Assembly (NCBI GenBank): GCA_023053545.1
Contig: JAKZAN010000003.1
Location: forward strand, 591,501 to 655,500
DNA: 64,000 nucleotides
Reading direction: 5' to 3'
Source: Lepidurus packardi
Lineage: Eukaryota; Arthropoda; Branchiopoda; Notostraca; Triopsidae
The notes beneath the pieces were generated by a model. It was given only the letters and a program-made list of their open reading frames with translations, did no database searches and had not been told where the DNA came from. Position numbers and translations under genes: made by a program. This document shows, piece after piece, positions 9,669 to 18,507 of the stretch; the stretch's first letter is position 1; each line of letters starts with the position of its first letter.

Positions 9669-10524
9669 GAGAGCGAACTCGTCGTAGATGTAGTATAGCC
9701 GACACTGTCCCAGCTTGGAATAAAACAGGTAGACCAGTACCTGTCTTAATATAGATGTGAATTGTATCAATGTAACCTCGACTAAGGGGGATATAGTAAT
9801 TGTGATTAAAACTGACTGAGACTAGGTCACCCTCTCTCATTTCGGTGGAAAGAGGGATGGTGCGTAAAAGAGGAGCGCTGGTATCCCCCACGAAACTCGA
9901 TTGGATAATATCACAATAAACGTATAAATTGTGAGCACCACTTTTCAGATCTGGTGTTAGACTCGAATTACATTCCCCACGACCTTTGACCACCCGTAAT
10001 TTGTCCTGATCCATGAACCCTAAGATAGCTTTAACCCGTGCCGGTAAAATAATTTCGCAAGCTTCCAAATCGGAACTCGGGGGTAGTTTCAAGCTCACTG
10101 TTTTCTTTTTGTCACGGTAAACAAATTCGACTCTCCGAGATTTATCCGATAGAGTCGGAAACATACGGTCAAGACCGCTGTTGAGATCGCTCACCAACCG
10201 ATCTATAGAATCGTACACTTCCAAATTGTGTAAATTGATTTTAGTTAGCTCTTCCTTCGATGAAATTTCTACTACTTCTTTGGTTAAACCATCAGTCTGT
10301 TTTTTAGATTTGATTTCACTGTGTGCAATCATAAAATTCTCTTCTTCGCTTAAAGTATGCATACTGTTCACAAATAGAAATTCCACCAAAGCCACCTCAT
10401 ACTCATCTACAGGGACATGTATTGGTTCACACAATAGAGTTCGATAATTACTCATAGTATTATGAGGATAATGCGACATGGATGAGTTAGAAGGTAACGT
10501 GATATACTTTTCATTGTGGGTCAT
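9655..10524 (-). CDS. Minor capsid (penton-like) protein (Polinton PX-like)
   Basis: 289 residues, intact. The C-terminal half has the conserved block HNLYVYCDIIQSSFVGD ... APLLRTIPL, then YIDTIHIYIKTGTGLPVLF, typical of the Polinton/adintovirus single jelly-roll protein thought to form vertices. The start ATG at 10524 overlaps the stop of the integrase gene (ATGA), and its end overlaps the following basic-protein gene, so the genes are tightly packed. Confidence 0.78.
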   Translation of the reverse strand: MTHNEKYITLPSNSSMSHYPHNTMSNYRTLLCEPIHVPVDEYEVALVEFLFVNSMHTLSEEENFMIAHSEIKSKKQTDGLTKEVVEISSKEELTKINLHNLEVYDSIDRLVSDLNSGLDRMFPTLSDKSRRVEFVYRDKKKTVSLKLPPSSDLEACEIILPARVKAILGFMDQDKLRVVKGRGECNSSLTPDLKSGAHNLYVYCDIIQSSFVGDTSAPLLRTIPLSTEMREGDLVSVSFNHNYYIPLSRGYIDTIHIYIKTGTGLPVLFQAGTVSAILHLRRVRSHGAF

Positions 10525-11729
10525 GGTGACTGTCGACTAGATCGCATGCGACCCGAATACAGATTGCTGGGAGGTTTTAAAGTCTTCCGTGTGCGGACAA
10601 AGTCTTGCCAGAAAGGTGTTAACTCTCGAGCGTTTACCCAAGTATTGAACTCGGTTGGCCAACCTTTCCATGTTATATAGTACTCGGTCTCACCCACCGA
10701 GTTGCGACGTTGTTTGAGCACTTTTTCGATGGGGTACAAAGCTTTAAAGTTAGGTGGCGCCACATGGGTTAATTCAATACCGTAAAATTGACCAATAATA
10801 TCTTCATTTTGGAGATCAACTAAATTGTAAGTTACAGGTTGAGTAAGATTCACCGTTTCAATCTTGTATATCTCGTATGTGTTTTGAACAATATAGCCTT
10901 TATTAAAAAATGGTTTTGTATCGTTTTTAATCCGTACGTAATCACCCACACTGAAGGCGGGCTGACGAGTTTTAACAGCTGCACTGCGCATCTTATGAAT
11001 ATGTCGAGCTACCTCATCTTGGTTTTCCACGGTGACTTCCACAGGAGCCCGACCTATGGTTCGATGGTAACTCCGATTGTAGTTATCCACTAATTGTGGC
11101 AACACATCTATGAAACGTTCGGTATGATGTTGAGTCATGTAACGCGAGATTCGCTCTAGGAGGGTGCGATGGACTCGTTCCACAATCGGTGCTTTAGTTT
11201 CTTGAGTCCGAGTTAGATAAAATTTGACACCTACGTCTTTAAGATATTTTTGGAACGCGTGATTGAGAAATTCTGTACCCTGATCCGTGTTGAAATGTTT
11301 GGGTATTAATCTTGTGTTTGTAATATGTTGTTGTAAGGTTGCGAGTACAGTAGGTCCAGTCTTGTTGGGGATAGGATAGACCCAGAGATAACGACTATGA
11401 ACATCAATAATAGTAAAAAGAAAGTTCATTCCATTATTCATTCGACTCCAGCGTTGTACATCGACCAAATCAGCCTGCCAAAGATCATGAAGCGTAGAAG
11501 TGATTACATATCGACGTGGAAAGCGACGAGGATTGTTCCGATGTAGAGTATAACTATTAAGATAGCTCAAAGCTTGACGGGCGGTGGCAAGGTTAATATT
11601 AGTGGCTTTCGGGTATTGCTGTTTGGCGTAACGCAACAAACGTTGTAAACCACCATAAGCACCCAAAGACGAAGGATCCGTATAGAGTTGATGCCAATCG
11701 TCTCGAGTAAGCCATGTCTTTTCTACCAT
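10521..11729 (-). CDS. Retroviral-type integrase with C-terminal chromodomain (Polinton INT)
   Basis: 402 residues, intact. The rve catalytic triad is Asp87 (WQADLVDV), Asp149 (HFNTDQGTEF) and Glu184 (APIVERVHR); the last two are 35 residues apart, a canonical D,D-35-E core. A chromodomain follows near residues 330-372 (IEKVLKQRR ... YYITWKGWP), which may steer integration to marked chromatin. The enzyme joins the TIR ends to target DNA and makes the 6-bp duplication seen at 5927 and 19708. It starts at the ATG at 11729, one base downstream of the preceding gene, and overlaps the next gene by 4 bp. Confidence 0.93.
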   Translation of the reverse strand: MVEKTWLTRDDWHQLYTDPSSLGAYGGLQRLLRYAKQQYPKATNINLATARQALSYLNSYTLHRNNPRRFPRRYVITSTLHDLWQADLVDVQRWSRMNNGMNFLFTIIDVHSRYLWVYPIPNKTGPTVLATLQQHITNTRLIPKHFNTDQGTEFLNHAFQKYLKDVGVKFYLTRTQETKAPIVERVHRTLLERISRYMTQHHTERFIDVLPQLVDNYNRSYHRTIGRAPVEVTVENQDEVARHIHKMRSAAVKTRQPAFSVGDYVRIKNDTKPFFNKGYIVQNTYEIYKIETVNLTQPVTYNLVDLQNEDIIGQFYGIELTHVAPPNFKALYPIEKVLKQRRNSVGETEYYITWKGWPTEFNTWVNARELTPFWQDFVRTRKTLKPPSNLYSGRMRSSRQSP

Positions 11730-11730
11730 T

Positions 11731-12591
11731 TCAAACTAAATTTTGCCACTGAGGACTTGATCCAGCTCGAGCGCGTTTATACGATCGGGTGACTCTAGGG
11801 CTGGGTGGAGTGATACCGCGCGAATGGAGCAGTTTCAAACGTTCAATCTCTTTTAGCCGTTTCTCTTTAACAATAAGCTGGGTGGGAAAATTAATATCAG
11901 CTAACGCGCGTGAAAAATCATCCATTCGAGGTAAAAAGCGACCCTTGTTGTGTGAAAAGAGATCTCTCATGTAATCTGACACATGGCTGTTTTCTATAGT
12001 TTCCCCATATAGTTTTAGAGTACTGTCAGGATTAACTGTAATTATGTGTGCATATTCAGGTTTTGTAAGATACTCGCTAGCTGTCAACGCTTTCTCACGA
12101 TATTGGTCGTCCACTTTAACCATAAATTGGGTAACGCTGGGGGTCTCTTCAACACTTGACTGCAATGGACTGTCATACATGTCGGGTTTAGAAATGTTAT
12201 TAATTGGTGTTTGAAAAGGTTGTGGTGAAAAGCTGCGAGTGGCGTTTACACGTGTGGGTGTTAAATCACTCTCAACACCCTCATGTTTTAAAGATGGAAC
12301 CGTGGGAACAGGGGGTAAAGAAACATGTGTTGACGATGCAGCCCTCTCATGACCTGGGTGAGCAGCCTTGTAGCGTTGAAACGTTTTTTCAAACAGGTGC
12401 AACTTATTCTCAATGCTTAATTCAGGATTATTGAGAATATTCCGCATTTCCTCTTCCGCCCGATAAAATTCTGTTAGTTTGAAACTGGGGGGCGGTTTTA
12501 TGGCAGACTGCGATTCCCGATGCAAAACTTGATCAATTTTGTTGGCTATGTCTAGCGGCACTAACCGCATGGGACGCGCTGCTTTGGCCAT
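11731..12591 (-). CDS. Conserved Polinton protein of unknown function
   Basis: 286 residues, intact. No catalytic motif is recognised. The N-terminal third is helical and charged; the middle is Pro/Ser/Thr-rich and probably disordered (SLPPVPTVPSL). A compact block near residues 180-215 (EYAHIITVNPDSTLKLYGE) matches my memory of a conserved segment in uncharacterised Polinton proteins. The C-terminus is basic. It overlaps the upstream 125-residue gene by 59 bp in another frame and lies one base from the integrase gene, so it is probably co-transcribed. Confidence 0.65.
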   Translation of the reverse strand: MAKAARPMRLVPLDIANKIDQVLHRESQSAIKPPPSFKLTEFYRAEEEMRNILNNPELSIENKLHLFEKTFQRYKAAHPGHERAASSTHVSLPPVPTVPSLKHEGVESDLTPTRVNATRSFSPQPFQTPINNISKPDMYDSPLQSSVEETPSVTQFMVKVDDQYREKALTASEYLTKPEYAHIITVNPDSTLKLYGETIENSHVSDYMRDLFSHNKGRFLPRMDDFSRALADINFPTQLIVKEKRLKEIERLKLLHSRGITPPSPRVTRSYKRARAGSSPQWQNLV

Positions 12592-12910
12592 GGCGACGTA
12601 AAAAAGCTAAAGCGGGGTTAAGTACGTTTAAAATAAATCCTCCACCCTTCTGTACTATTCGTTTATGACGATAGCGGAAACTCTGTTTGGATTGAGCCAA
12701 ATCTCGAAGAATAGACTTGAAACGACGTAGCTTTTGTTTCTCTTTTTCCTGAAGAGGGATAACACCCTTGACTAAATTCAAGATGATTTCGCAAATAACG
12801 TTAATAAGGGGTCGGTCAGCGTTCTGAAGGATAATTTGACGGAGTTTGGGCTGACAGCGACATAAAGTTTTCAAATAAGGTTTGTATTTCTTCACCTGTT
12901 TAAGACACAT
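12533..12910 (-). CDS. Small basic conserved Polinton protein
   Basis: 125 residues. Lys/Arg-rich helices (VKKYKPYLKTL ... KEKQKLRRFKSILRDLA) are followed by a Lys/Arg block, a GGG turn and a short hydrophobic segment (ILNVLNPALAFL). Small proteins with this layout are common in animal Polintons next to the capsid/integrase genes; the function is unknown. The start ATG at 12910 is preceded by the ~250-bp gap to the polymerase gene. The 3' end runs 59 bp into the next gene. Confidence 0.6.
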   Translation of the reverse strand: MCLKQVKKYKPYLKTLCRCQPKLRQIILQNADRPLINVICEIILNLVKGVIPLQEKEKQKLRRFKSILRDLAQSKQSFRYRHKRIVQKGGGFILNVLNPALAFLRRHGQSSASHAVSAARHSQQN

Positions 12911-12956
12911 CCTCTCGTTGTCTGTTTACCTCCAAAGCCAGTGTGCGACTAAAGGT

Positions 12957-13100
12957 TTACCCACTCGAAGATCGCGCTTTAAAGGCTAAAATAAGACGCG
13001 TCATAATCGACAACCATTCAGCTAGAGTTTGAAGGGTTTGCGTGGCAACCTGTCGACAGCGAGTGCGCCATTTCTTCCCAAATCTTTTATCATGAACCAT
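12957..13100 (-). CDS. Possible 47-residue ORF between polymerase and small basic gene
   Basis: Open from the ATG at 13100 to a TAA at 12957. The product starts very basic (KRFGKKWRTRCR) and ends in a hydrophobic helix-like stretch (WLSIMTRLILAF). It fills part of the only sizeable gap in the minus-strand gene row. No homologue is recognised, and at this length it may be chance. Confidence 0.3.
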   Translation of the reverse strand: MVHDKRFGKKWRTRCRQVATQTLQTLAEWLSIMTRLILAFKARSSSG

Positions 13101-13163
13101 CTTGCAGCTTCAAAGGTTGAGTGACAACTAAACTAGACATGGGTTATAGACACAATTTAAACT

Positions 13164-16100
13164 TTATTCATCATCTTCATTACAATATCCGTAAGCGTGA
13201 CTGGTAACAAGATCTGGGAGCCAGAAACGTTTATCATCAAGAGCAGACAATGACAATTTACGAGTTTGATAAGTATAAATTTGATGGTTGAATGAGCGGA
13301 GAGTGGTATTGGTAGTATATACCTCGCTGCGCTCACCATACAACACTTGACGGTAAAGGTCTAACGATAATTCACGACGGGTGGCTTCTCGGGTAGTGCC
13401 CTTGGCCTTTCGTTGTTCTTCACCCGTGTCAAAACGTATACAATAGAGTTTGGGTCGTAAAGCTACAATTTCCACAATACGGTTTTGTCCAGCCTCGTTC
13501 TTAAACATGCCTAGACGTTTATCGTTGTCAGCATAGTAATATGGACTGGATGGATGTTGGTTGGAGGTATCAAAGTGGGTGGTTAGACGATGACACATCT
13601 CTTCCCAGAATCCGGTAGGGCTTTCCACACTGTAGCAAAAACTGTCGGTATCGGTAAAAACCAAGCGGCAGCGCGAACCAAAATGTGGGCGAATAATGTT
13701 GTAGTGGAAATCGTACATATGCATTTTGGCTAATTCCAATATTGCAAAACCTACAAGAATTGGTTTGTTATAAAAAACGTCGGTTTTTCTCATCTGGATG
13801 AGTGCTAAATCATTCGAAATGCGTCGTGCATGGCTGAAGGCTGGACTGGCTGTTAAACTCACAAGAGTTTTCTCGTTGTTTATTACGTAGATGTTGACTC
13901 GGTTGTCTACGTTTTCTACAGTTTTACCTGAAATGTTAACCGAAGGTTAGTCAAAAGTATGAGTTTAAGTTAGAATGATTTTACCAAAGATGGAATTATT
14001 CATCAGTTTGAACGATTCACGATCAGCGTCATTGGTGGCGGCAGCTCGCAAAGCGGTGTTGCATTCGATGTAGGGCTGAAACAGCGTTGTCTGACGAAAT
14101 CTGATACCACCATGCATTCGGGTCACTAACAATCCGTGACTTAAAGCCAGCTGCAACATTCTGTAATGAATCAGATATTTTTCTTTAGCGTTTAAGGTGA
14201 CACATAGTTTTTCAACACGAGAGGGAAATGTTTTCCCATCCTTCAGATAATGCTCTTGGATTGCGGGGCTTAGCATATCCCATGTTATTTGTTCTTTGCG
14301 GGGGAGAAAGGGAAAATCGTCGTGTTCTTCGTGTAAATGGGCAGGATATTCCATGTCGACTAGTAGGGCATAACCATAGAGCGAATCTGGGGTTAACGAG
14401 AGGATTTCGTTCAAACTGGGGCATTCTTTGGTTGATAACCAGCAAATTCCATCGGTGGGTAAAGCTTGAACCATCGCCCATCCATACAAGTTGTTAGCAT
14501 CGATATATTCGATGGAGCTATTAGGGCGTGTAGGATCATAATGCGGCAAGTCTGGTAAATTGGCTACAGCATGACGTTGGGACACCATGGTTAGCCCCCC
14601 TCGCACGTTTTGTTTAACCATACTATGCATGGTTACATCGGTCATAAGTTCCATCGTCACCCCCGTTGTGTACAAACAGGCGTTCCAGCTAAAATGCGAA
14701 ATGCTGTAAAAATGGGCTACATCCAAACCCGAATGGTGATAGGTTGTTTGACGTAAGGTGGAAAAGCAGTCGGCTAGAATGCGGACATCGCACTCTAAAT
14801 ACAAGTTGTGATAGTCGCGTAATGTGCGACATTGGAAAGTATCCCAAACGTTTTGTGCATGAATGTAATCCTCATCTGAAACTGAGCAACCAGTTAGGGT
14901 GGAGAAAAAGGCCAGTTGGGATGGTAAATGTGGTAAATCGAGAGCTGTCAGACTAGTCATGAACTCGTAGGGAAATATCCCTTTGCGCGCTAAGAGTTTG
15001 AGTTTCTCTTGATTCCCCGCTACCGCAGCCGCACGGTTCAAACATTGAAAGGAGTGGAGCCCCTTTTTCAAGAGAACTTGAGCCCAACGTTCCAAACTAG
15101 TGTTCATAAATTGAAGACTGTCCAGAAAGCGAACGTTATCAACTTTAAAAGTCAAGAACTTTTCCATGGATTTGGGGATAATGTCAATGTCTTGCCCGTA
15201 ATGCTCCAATGCTTGACAGATGAAGTGTCCATCGTAATTCCTAGAAACAACAGATTATTTGGATTCGGTTTATCGGTTTTCACAGATACTTACTGTAAAT
15301 TGTGGAAGTAGACAGGTAATTCGTAGTTTTCCAATTTACAATGGAGATTACAACCTTGGTGAGCAATACCCCGGAAAGAACCGTCAAAATGATCATGATC
15401 TATCATACGCTCGGACAAATCTTGGGGTAAGGGTTTCTTGCAGTGTACGCATATAGTAGCTGTATGTCGGGCTCTTATTGCCATTGACACATCTTTTTCA
15501 TTGAGGGGAAAATTTGTTGAGCGCACCACTTGTTCAAGATTTGCTGCTGTTTCTAAGATGTTTTGTAGGAAAATCTGACCTGCATTAGGGCCAACATAGC
15601 GCTGGTATGCCACTTCACTCCCCTGCAGGTCGAGCACCAAATAACAAAAAGATAGAGCTTCGTGACGATGAAGCTTTTGATTGACGGGAGAGTGTTCTTC
15701 ATCAGTTGGATCATAAGAAACTAAAAGAGATTCAAAATCGGCAAAAGCTATGTAAGGGGCACGTTGTGCTGCATTAAAACATCGCATCTGAACAAAATCG
15801 TTCTTCCCAGGAGTGGGGAGTCGAACTGCTTTTTGTTTGTTTTCCAAACAGTACATTTTATGAGCATCTAGGGACCGGGAACTTTTAAACGCGTTTAGAC
15901 ATTTGAGACAATAATGATCCTTATGTAGTTGATCTTTACCCAACAAACGATTTGGTGAAAGAATAGGCCAGAAATGTCCTTGTCCCGGACCGGTGCATGT
16001 ATACAAAAGATTAACCGGTTCTTGGCAGAGGGTGGTGTTGGGTTTGAAAAAGGTTTTCCCAGAAATACGAAAAGGATAAATATTTCGAGGGGTGGCAACA

Positions 16101-17224
16101 AGAGTTGGTGGGAGTTTAGAGCGTTTAGGATTTTCTGCTTCTTCATCACTCTCGTCAAAACATCCAAACGGTAAAGTATCAAAAGCTAAGATATTAATAG
16201 CGATTGAATGGGCTTCTTCAAAAGCAGTTATGTCTTGAATTTTAACAGGATAGGTTAGCACTTGTGGATTAATGGTCGGTAATCTGTCGGGATAACGGGC
16301 GAAGAGAGCGTCTAAGCTTTTAGCACTATGATGTTTTATAAAAAACTGAGAATTTTCGTCAGTTGCAGCATGTTGACGAGCTAGCACCGCTTTGACCGCG
16401 TAGACAAAACATTGATCACCGCAACGTTCGATATTAACAACAGCTTTGCGTTTAGCGATGTTGGTAGGTAACCGTATCTGGTGAGAGTCGTTACCACTAC
16501 CCGCCATAGGAACAAACGTGGTCACTGAAGCTCGAAGCTCACTAATGTACTCCATCCGCCAACCAGAACCAGCTTGATTCTGACGATTGTGGATCACGTT
16601 GGCAATATGATCAAATGCATTTTGCATAACTTGATTTAAATCTGAAGTTGGGAGCACGATAACATACACACTGTGGAAAAAACGGGGGTAGCGTTCGCTG
16701 CGATTGATTTCAGGAGTGTTTATGATTTTACTCATAACGCTATGAACTACAAATTTGATTTTCACAGACAAACTCTTTCGTAGTTGAGCTTTCAATAATC
16801 CGAGAATTTGTGAACTATACTCGCTCATCAATTGTTCGGCTGTTACAATCGGGTAACGCTCAGGTCCAACAATCAATCGATATTCCCGCAAATGTCCAGC
16901 TAGTGTACTATTCAATTCAAAAAATTCATTGTGGTTAGATTCAATCGATTGCGGTGGGGGTATATTGGGTGTGAGAGGTTCTGCAACACTTGTTGGAGGG
17001 GGTGGTGAAAGGGCGATCGTTGGCAGAGGGTTTAAAATTTGACGACGACGTTTCAAACGTCGTTGTCGACGCTTGATGCCGCGATTGAGAGTTCGAGTAC
17101 GGATTGATGGGTGTGGAGCGGGGAATTCTTCGCCAGCACCTGCTTGTGACTCGTCATCATGATCAACATCAATACCTAATTCACGAATCAAATCGCCTAA
17201 GATTGGACTATATTCAGAATTCAT
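13164..17224 (-). CDS. Protein-primed family B DNA polymerase, three exons (Polinton pPolB)
   Basis: Exons 17224-15294, 15240-13985 and 13927-13164 give 3,951 nt, a whole number of codons (1,316 residues), with both junctions in phase. Introns of 53 and 57 bp begin GTAAGT and GTAAAA and end in CTAG and TTTCAG. Exon 1 holds the 3'-5' exonuclease Exo I motif (AFADFESLL) and a Cys/His segment before the polymerase domain. Exon 2 holds motif A (YIDANNLYGW) and motif B (KLMNNSIFG, split by intron 2). Exon 3 holds motif C (FTDTDSF). All catalytic aspartates are present. The enzyme would copy the element from protein-primed ends. The TTG codon just upstream (17230) is open but 17224 is the first ATG. 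The gene is divergent from the ATPase, with about 96 bp between them. Confidence 0.88.
13928..13984 (-). other. Spliceosomal intron 2 of the Polinton polymerase
   Basis: 57 bp, from GTAAAATCAT to AACATTTCAG, with a branch-point-like TGACTAAC about 25 bp from the acceptor. It interrupts motif B between the first and second base of the Gly codon in IFGK; removal restores the conserved FGKT-x-EN run. Confidence 0.8.
15241..15293 (-). other. Spliceosomal intron 1 of the Polinton polymerase
   Basis: 53 bp, GTAAGTATCT at the 5' end and TTGTTTCTAG at the 3' end. Without it, the frame hits a stop directly after FHNLQ. With it removed, the conserved FHNL-x-YD-x-HF segment of pPolB is continuous across the junction. 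Confidence 0.8.
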
Positions 17225-17320
17225 TGTCAAACGCTGTCTCGAGGGCTACTGAGCACGATTTTCATGGCGTGTTAGTGCTTAAAGACTCGGAACTAGAAGA
17301 GGAGGAACTCATTTGTTAGT
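17225..17320. promoter_or_regulatory. Divergent promoter region between polymerase and ATPase genes
   Basis: 96 bp separate the two divergent start codons, so both promoters must lie here or within the genes. I see no convincing TATA box. The location is inferred from gene orientation only. Confidence 0.4.
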
Positions 17321-17982
17321 ATGGAGGCGTTGTTTAGACATCCAGTGCGCATCCTCATTGCTGGTCCTTCACAATCGGGTAAAAGCGAGGTGGTAGCCCG
17401 GCTGCTTCGACAACTATCGTCAATGTTCACTCCCTGTCCTGAACGTATACGCTATTGTTATGGAGCGTGGCAACCGCTTTTTGCACAACTCCAGTCGGAG
17501 TTGGACAATATTACTTTTCAAGCCGGGTTTGACGAAAATGATATTAAAGAAACTTTACCGGCCAACAGTTTACTCATTCTGGATGATCTGATGGAAACTA
17601 TAGATGGTAAATCAAAAGCATTGGAGAACATCTTTACCAAACATTCCCACCATGCCAATATCTCCGTCATCATGATTACACAAAACCCGTTTTATAGCAA
17701 CCTTCGCACCATCTCTCTTAATTGCTCCCACATGTTTCTAATGAAAACTGCTCGAGATGTTACTCAAATTCGAGCTATTGGGCTCAAATGTTCCCTGGTA
17801 AACTGAGATATTTTATGGATGCGTACGAGCATGCCTGTGAAGAACCTTACTCTTATTTGATGCTCTCCTTCGATCCCAACACTCCTGACACTCATCGTCT
17901 TATGTCAGACGTTTTCAACGCGAAAGGCGAGCCTATTGTATACGAAAGAGTGCACCAACCTGTAAAAGTTTCACGAAAATAA
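17321..17982 (+). pseudogene. FtsK/HerA-type DNA-packaging ATPase with one frame break (Polinton ATP)
   Basis: Begins at the ATG at 17321. Walker A is GPSQSGKS (residues 15-22) and Walker B is LLILDDLM (about 85-92), followed by the ITQNPF sensor region typical of Polinton/adintovirus packaging ATPases. The frame shifts once near 17790, at a short A run: the first frame ends 17 bases later, and the conserved C-terminal part (FPGKLRYFMDAYEHA ...) continues in another frame to 17982. The lesion is compatible with a single-base deletion, a sequencing error or, less likely, programmed frameshifting. It is the only core gene here that is clearly interrupted. Confidence 0.85.
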
Positions 17983-18063
17983 AACATTTTGTTATAAACA
18001 TGTTTTTCAGATGTTTGATGTAAAATGTGGTGATATCTTTCAAATATTAGTCTCGATTATTTT

Positions 18064-18507
18064 TCACAATTTTGTATTTACATTAATTCGTTCTATATCT
18101 CGGGTTAACCAATAAGTGAATTTGTAGGTTTGGAACAGCGTACAAAGAGTCGGGGTTGTTTTATGTTTAGGACAATAGGGTGGTTCAAAAGGGATAAAAA
18201 TTTCGTTGACTGCAGGGCAATTGTATCCCACCAAGTTCTCAATAGGTTGTTGAAGTCCTTGTGAGAGAATTTCAAACGAAGGATCACCCCATGTTAAAAC
18301 TCGATATTTTCGGATTGAGTGGGCTAAATGATTGAAGAAAACCCCCATCGTGTCAAAGGGCCAGTCTTGATCATGGTCATTTCCCCATGTGAAATGTCGA
18401 TAGTAAAAATTGTTCTGTGATAATTTGGAATTAATAAAACATGAAGTTAACTCCACAGGGATGCTGTCAACTAATCTCAAATAGACTACAGCCAAGTCTT
18501 CAGCCAT
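18064..18507 (-). CDS. Unidentified Polinton gene starting inside the right TIR
   Basis: 147 residues, intact, from the ATG at 18507. No recognised fold. Visible features are aromatic-rich segments (NNFYYRHFTWGNDHDQDWPF), two CP pairs in NCPAV and PYCPKHK, and an acidic first half. The first ~15 codons lie inside the right TIR, and the same codons occur, truncated, at 7012-7056 in the left TIR. Its promoter must therefore be within the TIR and duplicated at both ends. It converges with the ATPase gene (81 bp apart). Confidence 0.6.
   Translation of the reverse strand: MAEDLAVVYLRLVDSIPVELTSCFINSKLSQNNFYYRHFTWGNDHDQDWPFDTMGVFFNHLAHSIRKYRVLTWGDPSFEILSQGLQQPIENLVGYNCPAVNEIFIPFEPPYCPKHKTTPTLCTLFQTYKFTYWLTRDIERINVNTKL

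Noticed and set aside
13862-15293. Frameshift/pseudogene interpretation of the Polinton polymerase
   Set aside because: Both breaks have GT...AG borders, keep phase, and restore conserved residues; short introns explain them better than two independent lesions.
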